A stretch of DNA of 64,000 nt from Psychromonas sp. Urea-02u-13 (GTDB lineage Bacteria; Pseudomonadota; Gammaproteobacteria; Enterobacterales; Psychromonadaceae). Each line of letters begins with the position of its first letter. Positions within the stretch are counted from its first letter, which is position 1. Positions 1 through 9,425 of the stretch are shown piece after piece. The notes below the pieces were generated by a model, which was not told the DNA's origin, made no database searches, and saw only the letters and a list, made by a program, of their open reading frames with translations. The stretch covers positions 1 through 64,000 of the forward strand of contig NZ_PJBZ01000044.1 of the NCBI RefSeq assembly GCF_002835995.1, given 5' to 3'. A program made the position numbers and the translations under genes.

Positions 1-331
1 CTTTCCACTGCGTAATGCGCTGATTACACTGCAAAAATTGGGTTGTAGCATTGCGGTTGATAACGTTGGGAAATCAGTGGTTAATACTGGTTACATTCTC
101 GACTTTTCTATTGATTATCTAAAGCTGCACCCTGGTTTAGTGCGTGATATCAATATTCGTAAAACCAATCAAATGGCGTTGCAAAGCTTAATGGCAAGTT
201 GCTTAAATAGTCCCACTAAAGTGATTGCTGTGGGTATTGAAAATAATGACGAGTGGAAATGTCTGTTAAAATTAGGCGTTTTTGCAGGGCAAGGTTCTTT
301 ATTTTCAACTGCGCATCCGATGTCTATTTAA
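1..331 (+). CDS. csrD: EAL-domain regulatory protein, C-terminal fragment (CsrD/MshH-like)
   Basis: The reading frame is open from base 2 and runs off the left edge, so only about 109 C-terminal residues are visible. The remnant contains IAVDNVGKSVVNTGYI, then DYLKLHPGLVRDI, and ends in a GQGSLFS-type motif, which is the layout of the end of an EAL domain. In Vibrio and Shewanella the gene just before mshI is csrD (mshH), a membrane protein with degenerate GGDEF/EAL domains that promotes decay of the Csr small RNAs. The visible part has IAVDN where active phosphodiesterases usually have a DDFG-type motif, which fits a degenerate EAL domain. The assignment rests on this short fragment plus its position near the msh genes. 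Confidence 0.7.
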   Translation, partial: FPLRNALITLQKLGCSIAVDNVGKSVVNTGYILDFSIDYLKLHPGLVRDINIRKTNQMALQSLMASCLNSPTKVIAVGIENNDEWKCLLKLGVFAGQGSLFSTAHPMSI

Positions 332-408
332 TACAATGGCGCGTTGTAGGCTAATACAAGAGCAACGGTTAAATTAAATGTTCACTGAACGCGCAATAGA
401 ATAACCAA

Positions 409-1368
409 TTAACGAGATGCTAATCCCTGTAATCCTTGTAGACCGCCGGTATGCAAGGCAATGATATTATCCCCCGTGGAAAAGTAATCTTGTTTAATGA
501 GCTCAAATAGCGCATAAAACATTTTCCCGGTATAAATAGGCTCAACAGGAATTTGTGTCTGCTGCTCAAATTGCAAACAGAACTCACTTAATAACGGTGA
601 TACCTTGGCATATCCTCCCCCATGAAACTGAGTTTGTAATTGCCAGTGAGTTGGCTCTTTTATATTTGCCTGCTGTAATAAATTATTTACTTCTTCAACT
701 AAATAATCAGCCTGCTTTAATACCGCAATACCGGTTATTTTAGTCGTAACGGCTTGTTGATCGTTTGAAAATCCGGCAATTAATCCTGCTAATGTGCCTC
801 CGCTGCCTGTCGCGGTTACAACATGGTCTATTCTTTTGTTACACTGTACCTTTAGTTCGCTGCATAATTCACTGACACCAGGAATAGCGAATGCATTACT
901 GCCACCTTCGGGGACAATGAAGGCATCGGAATAGCTATCTTGTAATGCTTGTAGGTACTCGGCTTCATGGCGTTTTCTGTATTCTTTACGTGAAACAAAG
1001 TGTAACTGCATGCCCCATTTTTTGGCTTGCTTTAATGTTGGGTTATTCGCGTAATGAGGTTCTCCGCGGATAATAGCGCTTGTCTTAAAGCCAAAATGAT
1101 GACCAGCAGCGGCAAGGGCATGAATGTGGTTTGAGTAGGCACCGCCAAAACTAAGAATATGGTTTATGCCGTGTTTTCTTGCTTCAATCAGGTTAAACTT
1201 CAATTTTCGCCATTTATTGCCTGAAATATGAGGGTGTAACAGGTCATCGCGTTTAACACTGACGGTCAGATTCTTTTCAACGAATAACGGGTGATTAATC
1301 ACCTGTAGTGGAGAGGGGCTGATCAGCGATTGGAGCTGTTTTTGCAATTGTATAAGTGATTTGGGCAC
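409..1368 (-). CDS. PLP-dependent D-cysteine desulfhydrase / ACC deaminase family enzyme
   Basis: A 319-residue protein of the tryptophan-synthase-beta fold (type II) PLP enzymes. The pyridoxal lysine is probably Lys52 in SGNKWRKLKF, followed by FGGAYSNH (substrate and cofactor contacts), a glycine-rich phosphate loop ATGSGGTLAG, and a C-terminal HTGGLQGL motif typical of the D-cysteine desulfhydrase/1-aminocyclopropane-1-carboxylate deaminase family. It would break down a small amino acid to ammonia and a keto acid; the substrate cannot be told from sequence. The start is GTG at 1368 with an AGG nine bases upstream. It lies alone on the reverse strand between csrD and mshI, which are usually adjacent in related genomes. 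Confidence 0.8.
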   Translation of the reverse strand: MPKSLIQLQKQLQSLISPSPLQVINHPLFVEKNLTVSVKRDDLLHPHISGNKWRKLKFNLIEARKHGINHILSFGGAYSNHIHALAAAGHHFGFKTSAIIRGEPHYANNPTLKQAKKWGMQLHFVSRKEYRKRHEAEYLQALQDSYSDAFIVPEGGSNAFAIPGVSELCSELKVQCNKRIDHVVTATGSGGTLAGLIAGFSNDQQAVTTKITGIAVLKQADYLVEEVNNLLQQANIKEPTHWQLQTQFHGGGYAKVSPLLSEFCLQFEQQTQIPVEPIYTGKMFYALFELIKQDYFSTGDNIIALHTGGLQGLQGLASR

Positions 1369-1502
1369 TATTATTTGCCTTACTTAATAAATTTTAAAAA
1401 TAAAAAAATATTTTATCGGGTTATCGCTTATTATTCGCCTATTATTTATAAGTATTATTTGTAAGTTAAGTATCAATAAAACAAAGAGAAATAGTCCACT
1501 TT
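1369..1502. promoter_or_regulatory. Divergent intergenic region between the PLP enzyme and the msh operon
   Basis: This is a very AT-rich 134-bp divergent gap that must hold the promoters for the reverse-strand PLP enzyme and for the forward msh operon. It contains runs such as TAAAAATAAAAAAATATT, and AAAGAGAAA shortly before the mshI ATG could serve as a weak ribosome site. I could not assign specific -10/-35 elements. Confidence 0.4.
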
Positions 1503-2378
1503 ATGCTTAAAAAATGGTTTAGTAAAAAAACACAGAAACAGATCTCTCTTTACTTAGGTGAGAAGCAGATTGCAATTTGTGACTTACAAGAAGGTCTTCC
1601 TATACTGCTTGCTAAAAAAGTAGTTAATTCAGAGGGGCAGTGGGCTGAGGTTTTTACGGCCTTAGTTAATAAGCATCAATTACAAGGTTGCCAAGTATCT
1701 GTTGTGTTAGGGCGTGAGTTTTATCAAACCTTCGATATAGAGAAACCTAAAGTAGAAGAGTCAGAGCTATTATCTTCTTTACCTTTTACCATTAAAGATT
1801 TGGTTTCTGAAAGTGTCTTTAATTTGGTTGTCGATTATTACGATATGCCTTTTCAACAGCGTAAAGGGGAACAAATAACGGTTATCTGTTTACCTAAAAC
1901 ACGTGTATTGATGATCAGAGACATGTTAGTAAAGTCTGGTTTAAAACTCGATGGTATTACTATTGAAGAACTTGCCTTGAGTCGATTATTAGGTTGTCAT
2001 AATGAAGCTAATATTCTGCTTTCACAGCAAAATAACGAGTTAGTATTAACGGTTGTTAAAGAAGGACAATTATACTTTACCCATCGTGTACGTGGCTTTA
2101 ATGAGTTATTAGTCTTACCCCTTGCTGACGTTGAAAATGCACTCTTAGATGGTTTAAGTTTAGAGGTTCAACGTGCATTGGATTATATCAACTCACAGTT
2201 AGGTATTAATGCGGTTGGTGCATTATACCTCGCGGTTGTTTGCCCTGATATCAAACTGTTATCCGAAAAGTTAGGCGCCTATCTCGCACGTAATGTACAG
2301 CCCTATGGCGAAGAGGATCAATATGATTTCCTCTCTATTCTTGCCTATGGTGGTTTAACTCAAGAGACAGCACAATGA
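1503..2378 (+). CDS. mshI: MSHA biogenesis protein MshI (PilM-like cytoplasmic component)
   Basis: A 291-residue protein with no signal peptide that opens the MSHA pilus operon. The sequence resembles the actin-like PilM/GspL-cytoplasmic class: an early beta-rich segment ISLYLGEKQIAICDL and later NELVLTVVKEGQLYF. PilM-type proteins form the inner cytoplasmic ring of the type IV pilus alignment complex and bind the N terminus of a PilN-type membrane protein. Here the next gene encodes exactly such a partner and overlaps by four bases (ATGA), implying coupled translation. Annotation as mshI relies on gene order with mshJKLMNEG downstream. Confidence 0.85.
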   Translation: MLKKWFSKKTQKQISLYLGEKQIAICDLQEGLPILLAKKVVNSEGQWAEVFTALVNKHQLQGCQVSVVLGREFYQTFDIEKPKVEESELLSSLPFTIKDLVSESVFNLVVDYYDMPFQQRKGEQITVICLPKTRVLMIRDMLVKSGLKLDGITIEELALSRLLGCHNEANILLSQQNNELVLTVVKEGQLYFTHRVRGFNELLVLPLADVENALLDGLSLEVQRALDYINSQLGINAVGALYLAVVCPDIKLLSEKLGAYLARNVQPYGEEDQYDFLSILAYGGLTQETAQ

Positions 2379-2974
2379 AAAAACAGGTTAATCTATATCA
2401 ACCTAGTTGTTACCCTAAACGTGAAAAAGCCACGTTTTCACAATTTTTGGCGCTCTTTGTTATTTGCCTCTTAGCGTCACTTTTATCCTATTTTGTCATG
2501 AATCATCAGAGTCAGTCTGCTAATGAGCGCTTACTAGAACATAAAAAGTCGATTTCTGAACAGCAATTACAACTTTCAAGCTTAGTGGCTGAGTTACAAA
2601 AAAAACGCGCTCCCGATGCTAAGTTACGTTTACATAGTATGTTAGAGAACGAAGTAAAAGCAAAACAGCGCTTACTTGCAACGTTAGCTGGCATTGACGT
2701 AAAAGAGTCAGTGAGCTTTTCTGAGTTAATGCGTGGCTTAGCGTATGCTGATATGCCCAACTTGACTATCAATCATTTTTCGATGATTTCTGGCACGTTA
2801 AATATCACTGGAGATGCAAAATACAGTGATTCACTGCCTTTATGGTTATCAAATATGCAAATAACAGATGAGTTATCTGCCATGGCATTTAAAGCGCTAT
2901 CCATTAAAGAGAAGAAAGGTTTTTTTACTTTTCAGTTAACCAATAGTGAGTTAAAAGGAAAAGCCAGTGAGTAA
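2375..2974 (+). CDS. PilN-domain MSHA biogenesis protein (MshI2-like)
   Basis: A 199-residue bitopic inner-membrane protein. It begins with the PilN-type motif KKQVNLYQPS, has one transmembrane segment at about residues 23-43 (FLALFVICLLASLLSYFVM), then a coiled-coil stretch and a small periplasmic domain. PilN proteins link the cytoplasmic PilM ring to periplasmic PilO and PilP. In Shewanella the equivalent is called MshI2; in Vibrio it is sometimes unnamed. The ATG overlaps the mshI stop as ATGA and the end overlaps mshJ. Confidence 0.8.
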   Translation: MKKQVNLYQPSCYPKREKATFSQFLALFVICLLASLLSYFVMNHQSQSANERLLEHKKSISEQQLQLSSLVAELQKKRAPDAKLRLHSMLENEVKAKQRLLATLAGIDVKESVSFSELMRGLAYADMPNLTINHFSMISGTLNITGDAKYSDSLPLWLSNMQITDELSAMAFKALSIKEKKGFFTFQLTNSELKGKASE

Positions 2975-3629
2975 ATTTAGTTACACCGAAGTGGATAAGT
3001 CATTTAATAATATGGCGCTGCGCGAACGTTTCATTTTGTTTGCTGCATTACTTATTTGTACCCTTTCAACAACCTATTTTTGGATATTAGATCCGGCGAT
3101 ATTAACGCAAACCAAAATAGAGAAATCACTACAAAAAAGCTATCAAGCGGAGAAAGTATTAAACAATGAAATTGCTGAAGTTAATCATCGCTTAGAGCAA
3201 GATCCTCTTGAAGAAATTAATAATAAAATTGCCTTTTCACAAGCAACGCTACTTCAACTGGATAATAAGTTAGACGATAAATTGGTGAAATTTATCCACG
3301 CACAAAAAATGCCTATTGCATTAACTAAAGTTTTAAGTAAAAGCCCAGGTGTAAAAATCAGTGCGTTAAAGTCATTACCTGTTAAGGCCTTTAATGCACA
3401 AAAACAAGCGAGTGAGAAGTCTGAACAAGATACATTTTACCAGCATACATTAGAGATAACCTTGCTTGGTGATTACAATGCTATTTATCAGTACCTTTTA
3501 AATGTAGAAAGCTTAAAAGAGAAATTTTATTGGTATTCAATGGATTATAACGTAAGTAACTACCCACTTGCCGAAGTCACTATTCAAATTTATACATTAA
3601 GCGATCAGCAGGATTTAGTCAGTGGTTAA
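2967..3629 (+). CDS. mshJ: MSHA biogenesis protein MshJ (PilO-like)
   Basis: A 220-residue inner-membrane protein starting at GTG inside the end of the preceding gene (GTGAGTAA overlap). It has a short cytoplasmic N terminus, one transmembrane helix at about 20-38 (FILFAALLICTLSTTYFWI), a coiled coil at about 50-110 and a C-terminal alpha/beta domain, the layout of PilO/GspM proteins. PilO pairs with PilN in the periplasm to connect the inner-membrane motor with the secretin. It overlaps mshK by eight bases. Confidence 0.85.
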   Translation: MSKFSYTEVDKSFNNMALRERFILFAALLICTLSTTYFWILDPAILTQTKIEKSLQKSYQAEKVLNNEIAEVNHRLEQDPLEEINNKIAFSQATLLQLDNKLDDKLVKFIHAQKMPIALTKVLSKSPGVKISALKSLPVKAFNAQKQASEKSEQDTFYQHTLEITLLGDYNAIYQYLLNVESLKEKFYWYSMDYNVSNYPLAEVTIQIYTLSDQQDLVSG

Positions 3630-3945
3630 ATTTATTTTAGTTAGTCTATTCGTTAGCGCCTCTCTATTTGCTCAAAGTGAAGTCTTAGTAGATCCTACAA
3701 GGCCACTTAACTTTCAAGTGAAAAAAGATCGCAAAGTGCATCGCTCTGCCTTGCCAACCTTACAAAGTATTGTTGTTAAAGCAGGTAAACCACAAGCCAT
3801 TTTAAACAACAAACTATACAAACAAGGGCAGTGGGTGAGCGGTTATAAAATCACTTTAATTGATGCTAAAAAAGTATTAATTGAGTATCAAAAGAAAACC
3901 TACACATTAACTTTATATTCTTCAAATGAACGATTTAGCCACTAA
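3622..3945 (+). CDS. mshK: MSHA biogenesis protein MshK (PilP-like periplasmic protein)
   Basis: A 107-residue exported protein starting at GTG 3622 within the end of mshJ. The first 17 or so residues (VKFILVSLFVSASLFAQ) form a signal peptide with a probable cleavage after the FAQ/SEV region. The mature part contains VDPTRPLNF and LQSIVVKAGKPQAILNNKLYKQGQWVSG spread over its length, resembling the homology region of GspC/PilP proteins that contacts the secretin. The DPTRP motif is typical of MshK. It is followed after 14 bases by mshL. Confidence 0.8.
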   Translation: MVKFILVSLFVSASLFAQSEVLVDPTRPLNFQVKKDRKVHRSALPTLQSIVVKAGKPQAILNNKLYKQGQWVSGYKITLIDAKKVLIEYQKKTYTLTLYSSNERFSH

Positions 3946-3959
3946 GCAGGTGGTGTTTT

Positions 3960-5630
3960 ATGGAAAAGAGAAAGATGATAAAAATTATTTCAATGAGCTG
4001 TTGTGTTTTATTATTAACAGCATGCCAGATTACTAAAAAGAACGACGCCTCTGCACAAAAAGAGAGTTTACAGACACCTGAAGATAAACAGGTCTCTGAG
4101 CTTATTTTGCCTGAAGATATTGAGGCGGAATTGTATGCGGATCTTAATGAGCCGAATAGCAATATTGTTGTGCAAGAGAAACGTATTGATATTTCTGCGC
4201 GAGATGTAGATGCTCGACTGTTTTTTGCATCCATTATTAGTGATTCTGAATACAGTGTTGCTATTCACCCTGATGTGGATGGAGAAATAACGCTTTCTTT
4301 AAAACAGGTAACCCTAGCGGAAGCGCTACGCGTTATCGAAGATATGTATGGCTATGACATCAAATTAAAAGGGCGTGTCTACCATATTTACCCAGCGGGT
4401 ATGCGTGTGGCTAGTTTTACGCTTGATTACTTGTTTATGAATCGTGGTGGTGGCTCGCGTACCACTGTTTTGTCTGGTGGATTAACGGACAGTGCTAAAG
4501 ATAGCGAGGATAGTGAAGACAGCTCTTCATCTTCTTCTGGTTCATCAGCAGATGCTGATAGCATAAAGATGAAAGAGTTTGAAGGTAAACTTGATTCTGA
4601 AGATATGCAAAGTGGTACTAAAATATCAACGATTACCAGCACTAACTATTGGGCGTATTTAGAATATAAAATTAAGACGTTACTCGATAATAAAAAAGGG
4701 CGTGATGTCATTATTAGCCCAATGTCTGGGGTGGTTACGATACGTGCTTACCCGAACGAAATTCGTGTTGTACGTGAATTTTTAGAAACAGAGACAGACC
4801 ATTTAACACGTCAGGTTATTCTTGAAATGCAGATAATAGAAGTGACCTTAAGTGATGAATACCAGCAAGGTGTTAGTTGGACAAATGTGGGTGATACAGT
4901 GGGTTCATCAGATATATTATTTGATAGCGTTCATAAAATTGCGGATAGTTTAATTCAAAATACTATTGGGGGAGGGGGCGCCTTAACGATAGCCAATGGC
5001 TCATTCAGTGCTGTTGTTTCATTATTATCGACTCAAGGTGATGTAAACGTACTGTCTAAACCACGTATTACAGCAATGAACAACCAAAAAGCGATTATTA
5101 AAGTCGGTGGTGACGAGTATTTTGTAACTGACGTTTCAACAACCACGGTAAGTGGCATTGACTCATCAACGCCAACGGTAGAATTAACGCCTTTCTTTGC
5201 GGGGATTTCGGTTGATGTGACGCCCAAAATTAATGATGATGACTCTGTTCTTTTACATATACACCCAAGTATCATCGATATTGAAGAGCAGATTAAAACG
5301 ATTAGCTTCGGTACTGGTAGTACGGGTGACCTGACTATTCCGGTTGCTAAGAGTAATGTGCGAGAATCTGATACGGTTGTAAAAGCGAACTCTGGCGAAG
5401 TCATTGTGATTGGTGGACTCATGAAGACGATAGAAAAAGACTTAGTCTCTAAAGTGCCTTTTATTGGTGATATTCCCTGGTTAGGTGAGTTCTTTACTAA
5501 TCGTCAAAAGGTAAATTATAAAACTGAGCTGGTTATTCTTGTTAAACCGCAAGTTGTTAAGAAAAATACTTGGAAACAAGAGATACAAAAATCGTCAGAC
5601 TTAATTGAAAAATGGTATCCCACTAAATGA
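3960..5630 (+). CDS. mshL: MSHA outer-membrane secretin MshL
   Basis: A 556-residue secretin, the outer-membrane ring through which the pilus passes. The N terminus is a lipoprotein signal with lipobox LLTAC (cysteine about residue 21). Next come an STN/N0-like domain (about 75-150, ending in YHIYP), a serine- and aspartate-rich linker near 180-200, an N1-type domain, and the C-terminal secretin core with VLSKPRITAMNNQKAIIKVG, VTPKIN and GEVIVIGGLM, which are secretin signatures. ATG 3960 is preceded by AGGTGG; an alternative ATG at 3975 would give a shorter signal peptide. The stop overlaps the mshM start as ATGA. Confidence 0.9.
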   Translation: MEKRKMIKIISMSCCVLLLTACQITKKNDASAQKESLQTPEDKQVSELILPEDIEAELYADLNEPNSNIVVQEKRIDISARDVDARLFFASIISDSEYSVAIHPDVDGEITLSLKQVTLAEALRVIEDMYGYDIKLKGRVYHIYPAGMRVASFTLDYLFMNRGGGSRTTVLSGGLTDSAKDSEDSEDSSSSSSGSSADADSIKMKEFEGKLDSEDMQSGTKISTITSTNYWAYLEYKIKTLLDNKKGRDVIISPMSGVVTIRAYPNEIRVVREFLETETDHLTRQVILEMQIIEVTLSDEYQQGVSWTNVGDTVGSSDILFDSVHKIADSLIQNTIGGGGALTIANGSFSAVVSLLSTQGDVNVLSKPRITAMNNQKAIIKVGGDEYFVTDVSTTTVSGIDSSTPTVELTPFFAGISVDVTPKINDDDSVLLHIHPSIIDIEEQIKTISFGTGSTGDLTIPVAKSNVRESDTVVKANSGEVIVIGGLMKTIEKDLVSKVPFIGDIPWLGEFFTNRQKVNYKTELVILVKPQVVKKNTWKQEIQKSSDLIEKWYPTK

Positions 5631-6532
5631 TCTATTTACAGCATTTTGGGCTGGAAAAAGCGCCTTTTTCATTGACCGCAGATCCACAATTTTATATCGA
5701 CTTTATTCCACATAAAGAAGCGTTAGAGGTGATTACCACCGCGCTTTCTTTTGGCGAAAGCATTCTTAAGATCACTGGTGAAGTAGGCACGGGAAAGACG
5801 CTGTTATGTAATAAATTACAGCAAGAGTTAGCCGAGCAATATCTTATTTGTACAATAGATAATGCTTATTTAAGTGCCCATGAATTACGTTGTTTATTAG
5901 CCAATAAAATAGGTGTTGATAAAGCAGAGTTTGATGAGCAGTTTTTACTGACTGAAAAAATTAAAGAGCGGTTATTAGTATTACTTAACGAGGGTAGAAA
6001 AGTATTGGTATTGGTCGATGAAGCGCAGGCTCTACCGGATGCGACTTTAGAAGCATTACGTTTATTTTCAAATCTGGAAAGTGATGCAACTAAATTATTA
6101 CAAGTTGTTCTTTTTGGACAGCCTGAATTAGACGTACGCCTTGCTGATAATAAATTACGCCAATTACGCCAACGCATTACCTTTTCTTACCAATTGCGTG
6201 CTTTGTCTGACAATGAGATTGAGCACTATATCAGCGAGCGCTTAAAACAAGCGGGTTATCGTGGCGCTAGATTATTTAGTCGCAGTGTCTGTCGTAAAAT
6301 TAGCCAAGCGAGTCGCGGCATTCCACGTTTAATTAATGTGCTTGCACATAAAGTATTAATTTTAAGTTATGGTCAGCAAGATTATAAAATCACTCCTAAA
6401 TTAGTAAAAGAAGCGGTTACTGATACTGAAGATGCTTATGCATTACCGTCGATGTCGAAGTGGTGGTTGCTACTCGCTTCATTTATTACGCTTAATATAG
6501 CACTGCTATTATGGTGGAAAGGGCTATTATGA
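5627..6532 (+). CDS. mshM: MSHA biogenesis ATPase MshM (ExeA/GspA-like AAA protein)
   Basis: A 301-residue AAA+ protein. It opens with YLQHFGLEKAPFSLTADP, a hallmark of ExeA/GspA proteins, followed by Walker A GEVGTGKTLL (about 51-60) and Walker B VLVLVDEAQAL. A single transmembrane helix lies at the very C terminus (about 277-297, WLLLASFITLNIALLLWW). ExeA-type proteins help insert or assemble the secretin through the peptidoglycan; this copy lacks a periplasmic peptidoglycan-binding domain, so the next gene mshN may supply the periplasmic function. Both ends overlap neighbours as ATGA. Confidence 0.85.
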   Translation: MIYLQHFGLEKAPFSLTADPQFYIDFIPHKEALEVITTALSFGESILKITGEVGTGKTLLCNKLQQELAEQYLICTIDNAYLSAHELRCLLANKIGVDKAEFDEQFLLTEKIKERLLVLLNEGRKVLVLVDEAQALPDATLEALRLFSNLESDATKLLQVVLFGQPELDVRLADNKLRQLRQRITFSYQLRALSDNEIEHYISERLKQAGYRGARLFSRSVCRKISQASRGIPRLINVLAHKVLILSYGQQDYKITPKLVKEAVTDTEDAYALPSMSKWWLLLASFITLNIALLLWWKGLL

Positions 6533-7605
6533 GCATTATCAATAAGATGCATCAAGAACTGCAAGATGGGACTGCTAGCGCGCCTATTTTGGCTTCGATG
6601 CCTGCCAAAAAACACAAACAAAAAGTATTAATTTTTTGCTTAATTAGCCTGCTTTTAATCTCTTCTATTGGCCTTTCTTACCTTATCTATAACAAGCCTG
6701 ATAACCGTCAGGGTCTTGCAGAGACCATTGCTGCGGAAGTTTCTTCTGTGGCGGTTTCTCAACCGGTCGCTGCAAAGCATAAGGTTGTTAAAGTAACAAC
6801 GACTCCACAACCTATTACTATTACGCCTAGGCCAGTTAAAGAGCCTGCGCAGAAGGTTGCTGTAGTAAAGAAAGTGACTAGTGCTGCTGTTGTGAAAGTA
6901 ACAGCTACGCCGAAACCGAAACAATTAGTCGCTAAAAAGAAAGTGCCCCAGGTTGAAGAGAAGCAACAAGAAAAAGTAACCAACAAGGCAAGTTCATCTT
7001 TTTTAGAAATTAAAAAATCAACGTTAACGAAGCAACAACTTGCTGATATCCATTTGAAAAAAGCACAAAAAGCATTATCAAATGGAGATACGTTATTAGC
7101 CTCGCAGGAGAAAAGTAAGGCGCTTAGAATCAAACCTGAACTTCATGAAGTCCGAAAATCATTAGCGCTTTATTATTATGGTGCCGGTGATCAAAATCGT
7201 GCTACCAGTTTCTTGAAGAAAGGTGCGCTACAGTATCCTGAATATTCTGACTTTAACTTAATATTATCGCGTATTGCATTAAAGAATGGTGAGACACAAA
7301 AAGCTTATCTCTATTTAGATCAGCATCCTCCAAAGGTTGAGGGGCATTTAGATTACCATGTGAGTTATGCCATTTTGGCGCAAAAATTTGAAAAGTACGA
7401 AAAATCAGAAGCGTTATACCAAGGTTTGTTATCTCAGCGTCCAAATAATGGTCGTTGGATAATGTCGCTCGCAATTGCGCAGGATAAGCAGAGTAAACAA
7501 AGCTTAGCCGTTGCAAGTTATCAAAAAGCGTTATTGCAGATTGATCTTTCTAGTAAAGCTAAAAAGTATATTAATCAGCGTCTAACTTATTTAGCAAGTC
7601 AGTAA
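6529..7605 (+). CDS. mshN: MSHA biogenesis protein MshN (TPR protein)
   Basis: A 358-residue bitopic protein. I place the start at ATG 6529, which gives MSIINKMHQEL as in other MshN/GspB-like proteins, overlaps the mshM stop as ATGA and has GGAAAGGG upstream; an ATG at 6511 is less likely. A transmembrane helix lies at about 30-53, followed by a long proline/lysine/valine-rich linker (about 75-155) able to span the periplasm, then tetratricopeptide-type repeats from about 170 to the end. The layout suggests a scaffold that works with MshM on secretin assembly. mshE follows after eight bases. Confidence 0.85.
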   Translation: MSIINKMHQELQDGTASAPILASMPAKKHKQKVLIFCLISLLLISSIGLSYLIYNKPDNRQGLAETIAAEVSSVAVSQPVAAKHKVVKVTTTPQPITITPRPVKEPAQKVAVVKKVTSAAVVKVTATPKPKQLVAKKKVPQVEEKQQEKVTNKASSSFLEIKKSTLTKQQLADIHLKKAQKALSNGDTLLASQEKSKALRIKPELHEVRKSLALYYYGAGDQNRATSFLKKGALQYPEYSDFNLILSRIALKNGETQKAYLYLDQHPPKVEGHLDYHVSYAILAQKFEKYEKSEALYQGLLSQRPNNGRWIMSLAIAQDKQSKQSLAVASYQKALLQIDLSSKAKKYINQRLTYLASQ

Positions 7606-7613
7606 GGGACTCG

Positions 7614-9425
7614 ATGAAACCACAACTTAAAAAACGCTTAGGTGATCTACTGGTTGATGAACAACTAATTAGTGAAGCGCAGCTAGGCAATGCCTTAAAA
7701 GAGCAGCGTAACCTCGGATTGAAACTCGGTGCAACGTTAATTCATTTAGGTTACATCAATGAAGATCAGATACTGACTTTTCTTGCTCAACAGTTAAATA
7801 TTGAAATCGTAGATCTGCTTAAAGTTAAAATAGATCATAACGCGGTGCAGTTGATTCCGGAAGTACATGCGCGTCGTTTACGTGCTCTGGCTATTCATGA
7901 TGACGGTGAAAAAGTCACTTTAGTTGTTTCTGATCCTGCCGATCTACACAGTTTAGATGTTTTATCGACGCTGCTGAAAGGGCGTGAATTTTCACTAAAA
8001 ATCGCACGTGAAGATCAGCTTATTGAATCTTTTGATCGCGTTTATCGCCGTACCAAAGAGATCGCTTCATTCGCAGTTAAGCTGAGCGAAGAACATGGTG
8101 AAACCTCTGCTTTTGACGTCAGTGGTTTAGAGTTAGGCGGAGAAGGCTCAGACGCCACCGTTGTTAAACTATTACAATCATTGTTTGAAGATGCTGTGCA
8201 AGTGGGCGCATCGGATATTCATATCGAACCCGATGAAAAAGTCTTGCGTATTCGTCAACGTGTGGATGGTGTTTTACAAGAAACATTATTACCTGAAAGT
8301 GGTATTGCCAGTGCACTCGTTTTACGTTTAAAACTGATGGCACAACTAGATATCTCTGAAAAACGCCTTCCGCAAGATGGTCGCTTTAATATTAATATTA
8401 AAGGTAAAAGCATCGATATTCGTGTTTCTACTATGCCAATTCAAGAAGGTGAATCCGTCGTAATGCGTTTGCTGGATCAATCTGGCGGGGTGCTTTCCTT
8501 CGACGAAATTGGTATTCCAGAACACTTACAAGCGCGTTTAAAGTTACAGTTAAAACGTCCGAACGGATTAATATTGGTAACGGGTCCAACGGGTAGTGGT
8601 AAAACAACCACACTTTATTCAGCCTTAAGCATGCTTAATGAGCCGGGCAATAAAATAATTACCGTCGAAGATCCCGTTGAGTATCGATTACCACGTGTTA
8701 ACCAAGTACAAGTTAACAGTAAAATCGGATTAGATTTCTCGACTGTTTTACGTACCGCACTGCGTCAAGATCCTGATATTCTACTGGTCGGTGAGATGCG
8801 TGATAATGAAACCATGGAAATCGGTTTACGTGGCGCATTAACCGGTCATTTAGTGTTATCAACTTTGCATACAAATGATGCGATTAGCAGTACCTTACGA
8901 CTATTGGACATGGGCGCGCCAGGTTATCTAGTTGCGAGTGCATTACGTGCGGTTATTGCGCAGCGTCTTATTAGACGTTTATGCGAAAATTGTAAACACA
9001 CACATGAAACCCCTTTTGAGCAACAAGTACTGTTAGATCAATTAAGCACTGAAACCTTACATAATAGACAGTTTCATTCTGCACCAGGTTGTCAGCGATG
9101 CCAATTCACTGGTTATCGAGGCCGTATTGGTGTATTTGAATTGTTAGAGCTTGATGATGCAATGGTGTCTGCATTACGCCTTGATGATACAGAAGCATTT
9201 GCTGTTGCGGCTAAACAATCACAATATTTTGAACCCTTAGCGATTGCAGCATTAGATTATGCAAAACAGGGGATAACCTCATTAGAGGAAGTATTCAAGT
9301 TAGTTGATCGCTTTGAAAAAGCACATATAGCGACATTTCGTCCCACACCTGCGGATGAGCAAGAATCAGACTTTGGATTATCACTGACGCCACGTGATGC
9401 TTCTTCTTTAGATTACCCTAACTGA
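7614..9425 (+). CDS. mshE: MSHA pilus extension ATPase MshE
   Basis: A 603-residue GspE/PilB-type secretion ATPase that powers pilus extension. The N-terminal MshEN domain carries two tandem motifs, RLGDLLVDEQLIS (from residue 8) and KLGATLIHLGYIN (from residue 37), which in Vibrio cholerae MshE bind cyclic di-GMP. The ATPase core has Walker A GPTGSGKTTT (about 325), Asp-box DILLVGEMRD, and the GHLVLSTLHTNDA His box. Near residues 460-500 paired cysteines CENC and CQRC form the zinc-binding C-terminal motif. The start ATG has TAAGGGA upstream; the stop overlaps mshG as TGATG. Direct control by c-di-GMP is likely by family. Confidence 0.93.
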   Translation: MKPQLKKRLGDLLVDEQLISEAQLGNALKEQRNLGLKLGATLIHLGYINEDQILTFLAQQLNIEIVDLLKVKIDHNAVQLIPEVHARRLRALAIHDDGEKVTLVVSDPADLHSLDVLSTLLKGREFSLKIAREDQLIESFDRVYRRTKEIASFAVKLSEEHGETSAFDVSGLELGGEGSDATVVKLLQSLFEDAVQVGASDIHIEPDEKVLRIRQRVDGVLQETLLPESGIASALVLRLKLMAQLDISEKRLPQDGRFNINIKGKSIDIRVSTMPIQEGESVVMRLLDQSGGVLSFDEIGIPEHLQARLKLQLKRPNGLILVTGPTGSGKTTTLYSALSMLNEPGNKIITVEDPVEYRLPRVNQVQVNSKIGLDFSTVLRTALRQDPDILLVGEMRDNETMEIGLRGALTGHLVLSTLHTNDAISSTLRLLDMGAPGYLVASALRAVIAQRLIRRLCENCKHTHETPFEQQVLLDQLSTETLHNRQFHSAPGCQRCQFTGYRGRIGVFELLELDDAMVSALRLDDTEAFAVAAKQSQYFEPLAIAALDYAKQGITSLEEVFKLVDRFEKAHIATFRPTPADEQESDFGLSLTPRDASSLDYPN

